This document shows positions 13,501 to 28,500 of a DNA stretch of 64,000 bases, one piece after another. This DNA is from Apus apus. Lineage: Eukaryota; Chordata; Aves; Apodiformes; Apodidae. Position 1 is the stretch's first letter; every line of letters begins with the position of its first letter. The stretch covers positions 12,094,780 through 12,158,779 of the forward strand of contig NC_067291.1 in assembly GCF_020740795.1 (NCBI RefSeq). The letters are read 5' to 3'. Below the pieces are notes generated by a model. It saw only the letters and a program-made list of their open reading frames with translations, ran no database searches and had not been told where the DNA came from. Both the position numbers and the translations under genes were made by a program.

Positions 13501-16500
13501 ACTTCCCCCCCTGCCCTAAAGAAAAGGTCTAGGAAATTATTCCCAGAATGATTTGGTGTGTACTGACAGATTATAAAATAGGCAGTCATTCTGTAGAAGC
13601 AGCTTATGTAGATGTGTTAAATTTGGACAGTAAAGTGAAAGATAAGACACATTTTAAAACTGTCTGAGAAAGGACAAATTACAACAGCAGGAGCTTCTTT
13701 TGAGTTAAAGCAGAAGGCAGAAAATTATAGCAGTGAGGAGGAAATATATTTAAAATTAGCTTGTAAACATCTCTGGTAATAGTCTTCTTGCTACAATTCT
13801 GTAATGGAAAAGGCTCTGGAGGACAATGTGAATGATAATTTTGTCCATGTAATGTCCTTACCTAAATAAACCTTTATTTAAAGGAGAGTCAAGCATCTGC
13901 AGTAAAATTCCATGTTGTGCACAGGTTGAACTCCTCTGTGAAGTCCTACAAATGCCTCCCTAAGCTTAAGTATCACTTCAGTTCCATTCAGTTTGTCACG
14001 TCTAAGAAAAAAACAAACAAACAAAAAACCACCAACACCTCATGGTTGTTTTATTTTAGTTTAGTTTTTCTTTGGATAATAAAACAGTGCTTAAATTTTT
14101 TCATGTTTTATTTACATGGATACTACAGGATAGGCCTTAGCTATTTGCCCCCCCCTCCCCCTACTTTATCTGTAAGTGACAGCACCTCTGAGATTGCATC
14201 AATGGACTCCTTGTGCACTTCAGTTGGGCTGGTTGCTGGACTGCCATGCAGGGCTCTGCCCACACTTCTGCTCCTTAGACCTAGATTTTATGTTTGTGTA
14301 TTCACATTATTCACTTGAGAGATGGTCTGATTTCCTTGTGTGCGTGTGGTTTTATTTGCTTGTTTCCCCTAAAGAGAAATGCACACAGCTCTTTGGAGAA
14401 AGAAAGGGGGGAATAATTCGCTATAACTTCCAGTGAGTTTAAGGTGTGTGTCAGATGCCCAAATTTGATCTTAAAATCAGAGGCAAAGCTGTTCTGTGGA
14501 TTGCTTCTGCAAACTGAACTCCAGTCCAGATTTTAAAAGGCTCAACATGTCTCTGAATGAGACACAGGTAGAAGAGTAGAGACATAGCAGTTTTTCCAGG
14601 ATAAACTCTAGGATACAAACCAAGTTTGGAAAAACAGAGATTTTGCTTAAGCTAAATCCCAGGAATGAACTACGTTTCTGAATGCTGTGGTGAGAACAGG
14701 GAGGACTGTATCATGAAGTGATATTGGGCTGAAGTTTGACAGAGACTGAGGTTAAAAGCTTAAATTTGAACTTTTCCAAATATTTTTGTGTTTTGTGGAA
14801 TTTGACTTTCAATCTTTTGGCTTCAGTCCCACCTCAACCACGCTGCTTCTGGCTTATTTTTGGCTATGATTGGTCTTCAAGATTTTGGTGCAAGTTAGGG
14901 TAATCTGGCTGCAAACTTCTAGGCCTTAGATTAAAACAGCTCAGGAACCTCACAACACCTCCTCAGCCTGTGTGTATAGTAAGTATATACGCCTGGATGG
15001 CCATGGAAAGTACACTGTAAAGGAAAAATATGTCTGAGAATTATACACTTCAGCCAAAAAGCTGGGGTAAAGTGGAAAAAAGACCCTTAAAACAAGACCT
15101 CGTTGCAATTCCAAAAAGATTTTTTGAAGGTGGCATAAAGCTTCTTCTGGAAACTTGAAAAACAGATTGTTTTTTTGGACCCTTGTGCACTCTACGGATC
15201 TGTCCTTTATTTTATGTGGGTTTATTCAGTAAATGCAACCTCATTAATTTAAAAGCCCCAACAGCTGCTTAATTGTCTAGAATAAAATCTGTGATTATGC
15301 AGAAGATTCCTCTCCACTGTCTTTCTAGACAAAGTGGTGGGGCAGCTTTTTCCTTCAGTGAAATAGCAGGTTCCAAAAAAATGTCTGGTTCCTATTACAG
15401 TAAAGGAAAACTCGAGGTGTGCATTGGAAGTGCTAAGCCAGTGATTGAAATGTTAAAGTTGTTCCTAAAAGCTATTCCACATCATGAAGACATCATCTGT
15501 AAAGTAATACTGCACAATGATCTGTAAAGAGAGGAGACTGAATTAGCATTCAATATGGCTGAAACTTCCAAATGTCCCACATTGAGGTCAGCTTCTATAG
15601 CAGAACCCATTCTGGTAGTCTTCAGTGGGCACTCATCAATGTATTTAGGGAAAACACAGTTCAGGTGAAAGACAGTTCAGCTGCTCTGACTTGTCTTTTG
15701 CCCTATGCCTCTGCACATCTCTGCAGCTGGTCACTGTGTCACCCCTGTCAGACTTACCCTGTGCTTTATCTAGGATTTTGGAGCTTTAAAAGAGTGCTTC
15801 TGCTGCAGGAGCTCACCCTGAGCACCAGCAATGAAGTGCCTGATTTGCCAGCTTGCAAAATATCCTTTTAAAGGCAGATGTTTGAGGAAAATAAAACGAC
15901 AGTAGAAGTCCTCCCACAAAGGTGGTACTGTGCCAGTGGAAAAAATAATCAAATTAAAAATAAATTACCAAAGTGATTAATTGATGGAAATTTAGAATCT
16001 GCAAATGCTGAGTTTCTCAGAGTTCTTTACAGGGGGTATGATGGTACAGGAGATTGCTTAACTGAGCTCCTCCTTTGATTGTTAATAGCTCTTTGTGTTC
16101 CTTTTCCTTCACACTGCACTGTTACAAGTTGTATATATGGCATCTGCTACTTGGATAAGTTTTCAGGAGCTTTTTTGACAGAAATTGGGCACATGTATTT
16201 CTTCATCTAATCGATAAATGTATCCTTTTTCTTTTCAAGAGAAATATTTTGTCTCAATGTCTTTTTTTCTTCATTTTTTAATTAGAAATGGAATATTAGT
16301 TCCTTCCTATATTCTGGGATGCAAGTTGAATGAAAAACATGGTGTGCATATCTTTGTCAATTGAACCTTATTGGGGTTAAGACTCTCACATCTTGCAGTA
16401 GCCAGACACATGAGCACATTGCTTTTGTAGGGCTGGTAGCAGTTTTTAAAGCTGTTCTGTGAGCTTGCCTTGCAGTGCTTAGCCTTTAATCTCAGTGGGA

Positions 16501-19500
16501 TACTGAATTAATAATAGGCCTCACAACTGGAAAGTTTTGTTGTGAGTAGAAAAGGGAGTGGGTTTGCTGCAATGTTGTTACTTTGATTTACACTGTGAAA
16601 TGTCAGAGAAACTCAGGATGTTTGGATATTATAGAAGCAGTTAGCAAAGTAAAACCTATGATTTATCCCTCATAATACATGTTTTAATTTTAAAGGTGTT
16701 CCCCAACCAAATGTAGCATGGTTTAAGAAGAAAGACTTTCTGCAAAGCAATTCTTTCTTAGTTTTGAATGGCTCTTTACTTCTGAGGAATGTTTCCAATG
16801 AAGATGCAGGAACATACACTTGCAGAGCATCCAGCGCTCTTGGAAAAGCTGAGGCTGTGTCTGTTCTCCACTTAAGTGGTAAGTGCTAAATGAGAATTCC
16901 TTACTGATAACAACAGCGAGCCACTTCAGTTATGAGGGTGAACCAATGAAATAGTTGGGGAGATATTTAACACTTTATTATGAACTTGGAATTTTTGATT
17001 GCATCTGACTCCCTGGGATCTGCTCTCTATTTTATGTTTCCTGTAATAGTGGATATAAGTACAGATGGTTTGACTTGTGACTTCTTTAAAAGTTGTTCCA
17101 TCTTCTTGCTTTCAGGCAACAAATATCAGCCTGTAAGCCAGCAGACACATTAAAAAACTAAATCTACTGTCATATTATATTGTTCCCAGTGCTTTTATCT
17201 AGGGAAACAGAGCAGGCTTGAGTTATTCAGAAAATCTCCAGGGAAGTGCAGTGAAATGAAAGTAAAGGCTGTTTGGGGAGTTCGATGTTTTTGTGGGGTT
17301 TTATAATTATAGAGGCCAATAAAACATAGGCACATGGAAAACAAAAAAAATTCTTAGTATAAATTGCTAAATCTCAGAATAGATAACAGAGACTCCATTT
17401 AAATTACTATTGTAAGGAGATTAATAATATAATACTTTACAATACAATCATGCCTTGCAAATAGCTCAAATAAATGTATCCTTCAGGTCTAGAGACAAAT
17501 GTATCATCATTTTGCTGTACAAAGTACAACAAGGTATATGTGGCCAATCCTGCTACAAAGCTTGCTGGCTTAGGCACACGTGTAGGACAGGTTATGGATG
17601 GCTGGATCTGTTGGCCAAGGAAGTGGTACTGAAGACATAATAGGAGTCTCTGTGTGAGGACGAGTGTAGACTGACACTCCCTTCTTGGTTTCAGTTTTCC
17701 TGGACTCCATCAAAACTTTGGGAGTCCCAGAGAGGAATATTATTATTATGACATGACTGGGAAAATGGCTCACAAGAGTCCTAACTTTATTTCTGTTCTT
17801 GTTCATGTGACGTTTGTTAAAATAAATCTGGAGTGGATAGGAGAGGGACAGATTCTGCAGTTTTTCTTGGCTGTACAAAACTGCAATGAAACGGGCAGAC
17901 TTCTGGTGTCTGGACTTGCAGATTGCCCTGCCTCGATGTTGTCTGAAGGAACAGCATGTCAGCCTTTTGGACTTGGCTACAGCAATTCCTGCCTGACCTG
18001 GGGCCATCAAGCAATTGAGAAAAATCTGGGCAGCTTTTCTAACAAAGTGTCCCAAGGACTAACAAGGCCACTAGCCTTTTGCCTGTCCATGCCTTATGTC
18101 CATGGTTCCTGGGGATTCTGTTGAGACTTTTTTCCCCCGGTGTTTACACAGACAAGCAGGAGGCTTTGTAGAGACATTGCACACTGAGGAAGAATGTTGA
18201 GCCAATGTAAAATGACCTATGGAAGTTAGACTATAACAAAAGATTTAAACCATTCTGGAAGGAGAATCACAGAGAAAGATGCACATTCGTTGAAACAGAA
18301 ATGTTGACTAAGTGGCAAGAACTGTGTGTTATCGACACATTGCTCACATTTTTGCAGTTACTCTGCCTGGCATATGATAAAAAGGAGTTGCTATAGTGAC
18401 AGGCATATGATTCTGCATACATTATGCTGTCTCTGTGCGTGATGAGATTTAAAGAGATTTCTCTTTTTCTGTTGTAGCACTTTATCATAATTCCATCTAA
18501 TGGAACAGAGGAACTGACCTGATTCTATTCAGAGAATTGTTTTGCTTAAAATTCCTGTATGTGAATGACTGGTACTGGAATAATAAAATTGTCATGAGAA
18601 ACAGGAAATACATCCTGTAAATCTTGGTTTTAGACTGTTACAGACTAATTTTCCTAATAAATAAAATGCAATTAATTTGATTGATTCAGAAAGTTGCATA
18701 AACATTATAAATAATTTCTGTGTTTCCCTCTTTACGTATCTGAAGTATATTTGTTAGACAATTTAACTGCATAAATGAGATTGATCCTAAAGAAGTCCCA
18801 AGTGCTATTATCCTTCTGCTTCCTAAATAGCATGTTGGATATTTTAATGCAATTTTTTATCTTAGCATCTTGATTTAATTCTTACTAAGAAGAGATGTTA
18901 CGCCTTGTGTTACAGAACAAAAACATGCAGAAAATAACACTCTGTTATCAAAGGGAAGCAGAAGAAAGCGTGTCCTAATGGCAACTGCAATTGGTACAAA
19001 TGTCAGTGTGGTACCTGGAGATACACTAAGAATAGGTATGCTGGCTTTTTTGCTTTATCATTTCAATTATACTACTTATTAATCTAATTAAAAAGGAAAG
19101 GGCCCTGTGGGGAAAGTGACTGTAATTCTTAAGAGTCCGGGATGACCTTTTAAGGCCCCTTCCAACCCAACCCATTCTATGATTCTATGATTTTCTAACT
19201 GTATCTCAGCTTTCTGTTGTCAGGGAGGGAGCCTTTTCAAAGATTCAGCTTTTCAAAAAAGTGTTTTTAAATGGTGACCCTTCAGACCTCACCTACGTGA
19301 CTCACCATGAGACTGAAGTTGTGCTATTTCTTTGAGCTTCACTTGAAAACGATGTTGGGGCATTCCGTGGTGCTCTGTAACTGCTTTTTTATTTTTCTGT
19401 CTAAATGAATAGCTCTGTTTCCATCCCTGCTTGTGCCTGTAGAGTGAAAATGCAACAATTTAATGTATTTATGACTCCCTTCCAAAACAGATAGAAACTC

Positions 19501-22500
19501 TTTCAGTATAAGCTTATTTGCATGTTGTAGAATGTAAGATGAAATCTTTGTTCCATTTAAATGATTGATCTTCAATTGATGGCTTCATTCATATACAAGT
19601 TTGTAAGAAAGGGAAAATATAATGAACTATGATAAGTATACATAGCTTACACTGCTTACAGTCTTCAAGGGACAGTTGGATCTTGGGTCATAGCTTGGAC
19701 TTCGGTGAATACATGTGTACTCCTGTTTTGTTTTAGACTGGTAAGATCTTTTATGTAGAATGACACACTCATGCATACTTATTCACAAACTTTTCAGTGT
19801 GTTTAGAAAGCCTTGCTAAAATGCTGTCGATTTTTAGGTTGCCCAGTGTTGCCCAGCTACAGAAATACAGTTCACTGGCTTTTTGGAGAAAGTCCAATTG
19901 AGGAAGTTAAGACTTTGGAGTACCGACCCCTGGCTGGGGGGCGTATCCTAGAGGTGAACACCAACTCGGGTCAATTTGCTGGACAATTCCAATGTTGGAC
20001 TTCAACTAGTGCAAAACCAATGTCAGTTTGGGTAAATGTCAAGAAGGAAGGTTTGTTGAAAATTATATGACAAATTATTAAATTCTTAAAATATTTTCTT
20101 TCACTCTGTAAAGACTTACCTGAAACTTAACCTGCCTTTTAGAGAAGGTAATTCTTAAATACATGTTTAACTTCACTTGTGTGAATAGTCCCATTTAAGC
20201 CAATAGACAATGTCCATATGGGGAATACTGTGTATCCAAATACCATGTGGGGGTTCACATTTTCTACCTGTGTAGCTGAGAAGCTGAGGAAATGTTGACT
20301 GGTTTGGTGTCTTGCTAACTGAACAGTTTTAAAAGTCAGGTTTTTTAACTTTTCCTACAACAAATCATACACATTGCTGCCATGAATGCCCACCAAACTG
20401 AAAGAAAACTGACTGAGGTCACCATTGGAAATATCTTAATTATAATTGGAATAATATAATTGTCATAATCCAGTGTCATTACAATGATATGGTAGTCATC
20501 TTCTTGTAGTCACCTTAAGCATATCAATTTACTAGGGCACACTCATCATTTTCCGTTCTAATTTTTCAAGAACATTTTGTAATGTCCTCCAATAAAATGT
20601 GCTTGCACAAAACTACATTTCTATTAGTAGGTTATAAAATGTGCAGCTGTGGATTATAGATGAATTTGACAAGGATCTTACATGTACACCAGCAGGACAA
20701 TAGCCTCTATCTGCAAACATTCTATAAATTTTGTAAGTATTTCAAGTGCTTTAGAAATTAATTACTTTACAATTAAGCTTTTTAAGAAAATAGAAATTTA
20801 GATCCAAGTAGGAGTCTGGCAGCAAAGCACCCAACTCCATCTGACAGCTTAAAAATTAAAAATAAAAAAATCTCTAACCAGTCAATATACAGGGAATGGA
20901 AATCAGGTTTAAAGACAAATATCTGTTGAAAGTGAACATTTTCGTATGTGATTTATCTACTATCCTGTCAATATGATTTGGCTTACTGTTCATGTGCAAA
21001 GGACTCATGCTGAAAGATCAGATCTTGCAAAACCCCTCTGCTGTGTATTAGGATGTTCTCATTGACTACCAATGGATTCATGTTATGGGTGAGAATGGTG
21101 CTGTTATGCAGGGGGTTGAGGAGTCAGTTACATTTACAAATTACAAATCTTACTGACATATATCTATAACTAAAATGTTTATTTTAAAAAATCAGAATTA
21201 AGAAAAATATTAATGAACAGAGTCGGAAAATATTGTGATAGAATTTATACTAAAAAAATGAGGTCTTGATCCTAATATAGATCTCATTAAAGTTAGAATT
21301 TCTGAACAGGTCTAGCCAGGTATTGAGCTATCCACCTGTAATCTTCAGCTGGTCTGCCTTTTGGTTGCCCAATACTCTTTCCAGTATTTTGGGGAGATTT
21401 CATTTCTAGTTGTGAGCTTTAGCTCTGATTGTTGCTTATATAAATGTTTTCTCACTTGAACTGCCCGTGCAATTGTAAAGATTGCAAAATGCCCTGTGGT
21501 GGTTTTTGCACAGTAGGCATATTGAGGGCAGTATCATCCTCATTAAACTAACAATACAGTCTCTCCATCATAGTTGCAGTCAGTAAATTTAACTATTTCT
21601 ACTTTGAAAAAGGCCCTTTTGTATTATTTTAAGAAACCCAGAAGTAATAAGGAAACATTGAAAAACAATAAGTTAAAGAATTCATTATGTGCTGGAAGAG
21701 TGAGCCTGTGGACACAGCTGGTAGCTATCAATTACTCTTCGTTATTACAGAAAAATCTGACTCCTTCTGTGATCACATAAAAAATCTGTCAACATTGCAC
21801 AGTACTTCATCTTTTACCAAGTGTCAAAAAAAAAAAAAGTTGTGGGGGAAGGGGCAAGTGTGGAATTGTGACTAAATATAAAGGTTGTAATTGTTAGAGG
21901 TGATTGGGTTTTAATATAAAATGCTCTTTAAAACAAATCCCTTTTTCATCTTGCCAGATGCCTCAGTGGCAAATTATTTATGTATTAAATACTTTTCTAT
22001 AGTTTAGTACAAGATTCTCTTAAATCCTGAAATTATGTGAAGTGTCTGGACTAAGATGAGTTTTCTTCAGAATAAAATTACTGTAGAACAGCAGGAAACC
22101 TAGAGAGCCTGATATACAGTTTCCTCTCTTTAATGCTCATTGTATTAAAATGTTCTGAAAGTTTTAAAAGAAGCTCATCAGTTCCTACTGTGAGACAGGT
22201 TCTGCCCTTCATGTGCACATATGCTGATCCCATTTGCCTTCTGGAGAACTTCATGCTCACACATAAGGGCAGAATTTGAGAGAAAGCTGAGTAGGACTAA
22301 ATTCTACTCTGGTTTATGGGTCCCTTTTCATAATGCTTTTCTACAGAGGATGCATTATTTATCTAGAGTATGGGAGTTGCTGCCAGGTCAACTAAAATAT
22401 GATGCAGTTATAACGTGTAGTGCCTCTCTCATAAGATTTTCAATCGCATTTCTTAGATTATAAATGGGAATATGCTGAGTGGAGTACTTGCTCTGCTAGC

Positions 22501-25500
22501 TGTGGGAATTCGGGAACCCGCTCCAGAAGACTGCAGTGCATGGATGCAGAGAACCAGGAAGTAAACGAATCATTATGCAGAGAGCTGGAAAAGCCAGGGA
22601 TTATTTATCAGTCATGCAACACAAATGACTGCCCTGCCAGGTAAACTCCTTTCTACTCTATTTGCATGTGCTCTATCTGTATTAAAATGCACTCACAACC
22701 ACCCGAAATAATTTCTGTGTCTATGCACTGGGTCTGAAATTGGGCTTTATTTCATTATGAACCCTAAAGCATGAGGGACATGAAAATGGATCACAAGCAA
22801 GTGGGAGAATGTTTGATTAAACTGAATAAATCAGATCCTGTGCAAGTCTCCATGCTGCTGCTGCTGGAAATCTTGCTGCTACAGCACTAACACCTGGAAA
22901 GCTGAGCTGGAGGACTTTCTGAAGCACCGGGGTGTGCTGGTTTTGTGGAATCTTTGCCAACACCCTGAGAGAAAACTTGTTATGTTTAAAGCAACCAGGA
23001 TACTGGTGACTGGAATCTGTGTTCATCTCCCCTCCTTCTGTACAAGCGGAGTTCTAAGTAGGATGTTTACTGTGGAATGCCTCATTTGTCTCTAATGCCC
23101 TTCACCACAGTGTCACACTCCTTGTGTGTGCTTCCCTGCCAATTTTCTGGCTGGATCAAGTGGACTGCCTTGTGACTGTGGGGCAGAAAATGTTTATAAC
23201 CCAGAGAAGTAAACCACAACATCTGATTCCGAAAGCCAAAACCTTACCTCTAGACTACTTGAGTTGCACTGAGCCTTCCAGCTCAGCAAGGCATTGCTCT
23301 AGGTTTTTAGCAGGAAATCCCACAGGCATCTTCAAAACAAATGATTTCCAGTGCTTCAAAGGATTGGCCATCAGTTAGCAGTGTAAAATCCATGAGGGAT
23401 GAAAAGTCATGCACACATTTTGGAGCTGTCCCTCGCTGGAAACTGTTTGGAGAGAAGCGTGAAGACCTTAGCTGACATTGTGGGAGTACATCTTGCCAAT
23501 ATGTTCTAAACTCTGTTCTAAATACAGAAAACATAGCAACAGATAAATATCAGGAGAAATTTGTATTTCATTATTAGCAGCCAAAAAAACAGATCATCTT
23601 AAATTGTGAGTCTGAACTTCAGCCAGCCTGTAACACGGAAACTTTTTTCCAGTGGAAAAATACTGAAATAGAACTAATAGTTTGAAGCATACAGACTGTT
23701 AAAGGTTTTCTTCTTAGAGTCGTAGAATCATAGAATATATTGAGTTGGAAGGGGTCTCTAAAGGTCATCTAGTCCAGCCCCTCTACAATAAGCAGGGACA
23801 TCTCACACTAGAACAGATTGCTCAGAGCCCCATCAAGCCTGACCTTGAACGTCTCCAGGGATGGAGCCCCCACCACCCCTAGGCAACCTGTTCCAGTGCT
23901 CCACCACCCTCATATTAAACAATTTTTTTCCAATGTCCAACCTAAATCTACCCTTTTGTAGTTTAAAACCATTGCTCCTTGTCTTATCATCACATGATCT
24001 AGTGAACAGCTCTTCCCTAACCTTCTTACAGGCTCCTTTCAGATATTGGAAGGTCACTATAAGGTCCCCCTGGAGTCTCCTTCTCTTCAGGCTGAACAAA
24101 CCCAACTTCCTCAGCCTGTCTTCATAAGAGAGGTGCTCCAGCTTCCTGATAATTTTTGTTGCCTTCCTCTAGATGTGCTCCAACAGGTTGACATCCTTCT
24201 AGTGTTGGGGGCTCCAGAGCTGGGCACAGTACTTCAGATGAGGTCTCTCCAGGGCAGAGTAGAGGGGCAGAATCACCTCTCTTGACTTGCTGTCCACACT
24301 TCTTTTGATGAAGCCCAGGATGCAGTTGGCCCTCTGGGCTGCAGTTACACATTGGTGGCTCATGTCTGGTTTTTCATCCACTAATTCACATCCACAGTCC
24401 AACCATTCAGAGCAGATGACAGAGTTAGGAGGATAGGAGAGGGCCTGGTGTTCCCTTGAGGAAGGTCATGCCTGGTCAGTGGGCTGCAGTGCGTGACTTA
24501 ACAAACTGATTATCACTGGACTCAGACTACTCAACAAAAAATCCAGTTTGTCATACAGCTAAATGGACTGGGAACTGAATTTTCTCTTATTAAATTGCTT
24601 AGATTTATTTTGCTTTTAATTTGGCTTTATGTATTTACCAGTGGAAAGGAATTGTTTGTATACTAACATAATTCACTCTACCTTGAATTATACATGCATG
24701 CTAACACATAAATTCTTCTTCTTTTATTCCTCACTTCCTATAAAGGAAGATCATCCCAGATACCTGGAAAATAGCCTTGTGACTTGTTCCTAGTGCCTCC
24801 AACCTCTTCCCCTTCCCCAGGATTACTGACCTGGGAGGGAAGTGCAAAACATTCAGACTCCTCTTTCTATTTCCCCACTCACTGATTTGTGCATGACCCT
24901 CTTATGCCAAGGCAACTCTTTAGAACATGTGAATAGAATTATAAAGGCTTTAGATGTACAGTCAGTGTCACAAGTCCTTATTATCAAAAGTGTTTCAAAT
25001 GTGTTTAATTACTTATTCCAGCACAGCAAAGAAGTACAGTTAAGCAAACATCAGGGTTTAAACAGTTACTTAACGTGTGCTGGATGTGTTTGCCAAATTT
25101 GGGCCTTGCTGACTGGCTGTGCATGCTCTGCACCAAATGTTAGCAAAAGTACTTGAGCTTTAAAAGGGATGAAAACACAAAGAGTCCAGAATGCAAAATA
25201 TTAATCTTCCTTGAATGGATATAAAGAGTTTGGCCGTGAGAAAATGAAATAATTGCTGAAAAGAATAGAACATTTTTCCAGTTATCACAGTTGTGCTAAC
25301 ATAGAGTCCCGTTCTGTCTTTCTAGCCTAGATTTATGAAAAGAGCAAGTCAAATATATTGTATTACCACCTGCTGCTTTCCCATTATTATTCCTAGCTGC
25401 CAAGAGAGACTAAATCTTTTCAACTTCTAATCAATAAAGAACATGTTCTGTTTGAGCTGTTATCTAGCAAGATCTTGATGCAATATATTTGGATGAGTTA

Positions 25501-28500
25501 TGGCACCTGTTGTTTTAGTAGTAACAAAATCAATATGATTAATTTTATAAAATATGGAAAAGTATGCTGTCCTTTAGAAGCATTAAATCTAGGAGAGGCT
25601 GTAGGATTTACCTAATGCAGCCTTTTGGGTAACAAGCAGTGTAACCTCTCATAGCATATATTGACTCACAGGGGTTTTAGAAGTCACCAGTTAACCAAAT
25701 GTATAAGATCTAGCTTAACAACGGAAAAAGCTGATTCAACCTTTTCTCACATCTAAAACTTGCAATGGCCTTCTTATTTTTATTTGTAAATGGATCACTA
25801 CAAACTACTAGCAAGTTTGCAATGCTTTCATAGTTGCTATAACTTTGTCTCTGTGCCCTGTAGGTGGGTAACTAGTCCATGGTCAGTGTGCTCTGCATCT
25901 TGTGGCAACGGATTTCACCATCGACAAGTAACTTGTCAACAAGTGCGAGCCAATGGCAGTGAGCTGACCCTGCCACCCGGGGCTTGTGTGCACAGAGAGC
26001 GTCCTGTGGGAAGGAAACCCTGTTTAGGTCAGTTGTGTGCAGTGGGGACAGTACAGACAAAGGGACAGGTAAGTTCCAGAGTTTGTCTGGAAACTCCTTT
26101 TACAACACAAGTTTATCAGTGTCATCATCTCATTGACTGAACTCCTGTTCTCTTGCACAAAGGATGAGCAATGTGACACCAGTTCTAAGTAACTCCCAGA
26201 GCAGTGAATTACAAATATCTGGGGGGTTGTTTGCATTTTCATTTTGTGATACTCTGTTTGTCAAAGACAAGATCTGAAACCTGACTATTCATTCCAATAT
26301 CTTTACAAGCTAACCTGTTACTATGTGTTCCATTTTTAAGCTAGTATGTTGCTTTTAGTGCTGTCTTAGAAGAAAACTGTTTGAATAGCTGTACTTGTGA
26401 AGTATCCAAAGAGAGATACACAAATGTGCTTCAAAAGCAGTTGCCATAATATTTAATACACAGACTGCTCCTTTCTTATGTTTTCTGTTTCTTCATCTTG
26501 CAGTCATCTTGTGTTCATTTTCATACGAGTCTTATAATTATTAACACAGTATTTACTATTCAATGAACAAAGTAATGATATAAGGGAATGATTGTTGCCA
26601 CATTCCAATACATGCCTGGTAAGGCAAGTTCGTGATTGCTAGAGCTGCAGGAAGAATGTTGTTGCACTGCAGGTGTGAAATAATGAGATAAAAGGCAGTG
26701 GATTTAGCCTAGCGGATAGGTAGGAAAGTCAGTATCTTGGTGAAATTGCACAGAGAATCCAAAACACCTAGGCCTTATCAGAACACAGGTATGATAGGCC
26801 TGAAGAGGAAAAATACAAATCAAGAACTATGCCTGGGTATACACTTGGTAACTTCCTAGAAGGGTGGTTCTGCTGTATACTAACTCGGTTGTTTCTTTTT
26901 CTTTCCCCTCACCCCTTTCTCTCACTGTTTAGTGTTCTGGTCGCTGTGCAGGCCGCCCTCTGTATTTACAGCATCGTCACTTTTTATGCCAACTTCAGAA
27001 TGGATCTTTGGTGCCAAACGCCCCTTGTGATGAAGGAAAGAGGTATGCAGTTTGAAGCAGTGTAAGTTAGATTCTTTAGATGATCAAATTAAGTATACAG
27101 GATTGTCATTGAAGTATAAATATGCAACTTCTTACATTTCAAACAAAGAAAGGAGGCAGTGGCAGTCATCCCTGTGTACTCTGGATGCATCCAGGAACCC
27201 AAGCAGGGTAATGGATTTGAACAGCATCCTCCACTGTCCTAATGACAAAGTTAGAAAAAGAGTGAGAGAATCTTGATTCCCAAAGTAGAAATTGGAGTGA
27301 TATGGCAGAACTTTTTTTAATTACTTCCAAACTGGGTCTCTTCTGATATAATTTTCTATTCTGGTCTACTGCTGCCCAAATTTTATAAAATAAGAGTTTT
27401 CTTGGGCTTTATTTTGTGGACCATGTAAGTTGGTTTACTAGTTTAATATTACTGAAATAAGGTGCACTTCTTGGCATAAATAGATCTCTTTGTGCCTCTT
27501 AGTATGTACTGTTGAGGTACCTAAAAACTGAATAGTCAAGAGGGTCAGTGTTCGTAAGGGTAAAACTATTTTTCTATTCCAGGATTAAGGAACTGGTTTA
27601 AAGAAACAGGGCTCTGTGTTTTGTTTCCTCATGAGGGGAGGCATGATGAATGGGCAAAAAATGAAATACAGGAAATCCAACTTAAATATAAAAAAATAAT
27701 AATTTCTTTTTTACTGTGAATGTTCTCAAACACTGGAACAGGTTACCCAGAAAGGTTGTGGGGTCTCCATCCTTGGAGATATTCAATACACAAAGAGTGA
27801 TGGTCTTGTGCAGCCTGTTCTACTTTACTGTGCTATGAGCTGGAGACATGGACTAATCAGTTTCCTGAAGTCCCTTCCAATATTGGTTCTATCATTCTGT
27901 GAATTTACAAAAAATAAATGTTTAGCTGCTGTTTGTTTTCCTCCACAGATCTCCTGTCAGAAGAAACTGTTCTTCAGAGGTGTGTGATGTCTACTGGCGG
28001 ACAGGCCCCTGGAGGCCTTGCAGTGTGGCCTGTGGGAGCGGGATCCAGTCGAGACGAGTGTACTGTGTGTACAGAAAGAGTAACAGACCTGTGGCTGAGC
28101 AGTATTGCAGATGGAGGAAGAGACCAGTGACCTGGCAACACTGTCATGTCACATCCTGTGGCAGTATGTAAATGTTTATTTATATATGAGCATAGTAATA
28201 GTTTGTAGCAGTTATATTAGAAAGTGACTCACAGTTGTACACCAATGATTTTGCAAGCATTTGATTGTACATCAAATGTAAAACTATCCTCTCCAAGGAG
28301 CACTTCATAATCCTGGGGTTATTTTTCTCTGTGACTAGGCCAGTTTGATATCAAATCCTCAAAAGCACTTCTAGAAACAGGATATTTAGGAAGTTGTTTT
28401 ATGCAAACTTCCCTATATGACCGTGCCAGTTGTGACTCATAAGTCTCTGAGCGAGCTGTTAATTCCTGAAAGATGGGGCAGTTTTCTGCAACAGGCAATA

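Noticed and set aside
17570-18124. Open frames of 161 codons (-) and 123 codons (+) in an ADAMTSL3 intron
   Set aside because: They overlap on opposite strands, resemble no known protein or transposon family and lack supporting motifs, so they were treated as chance.
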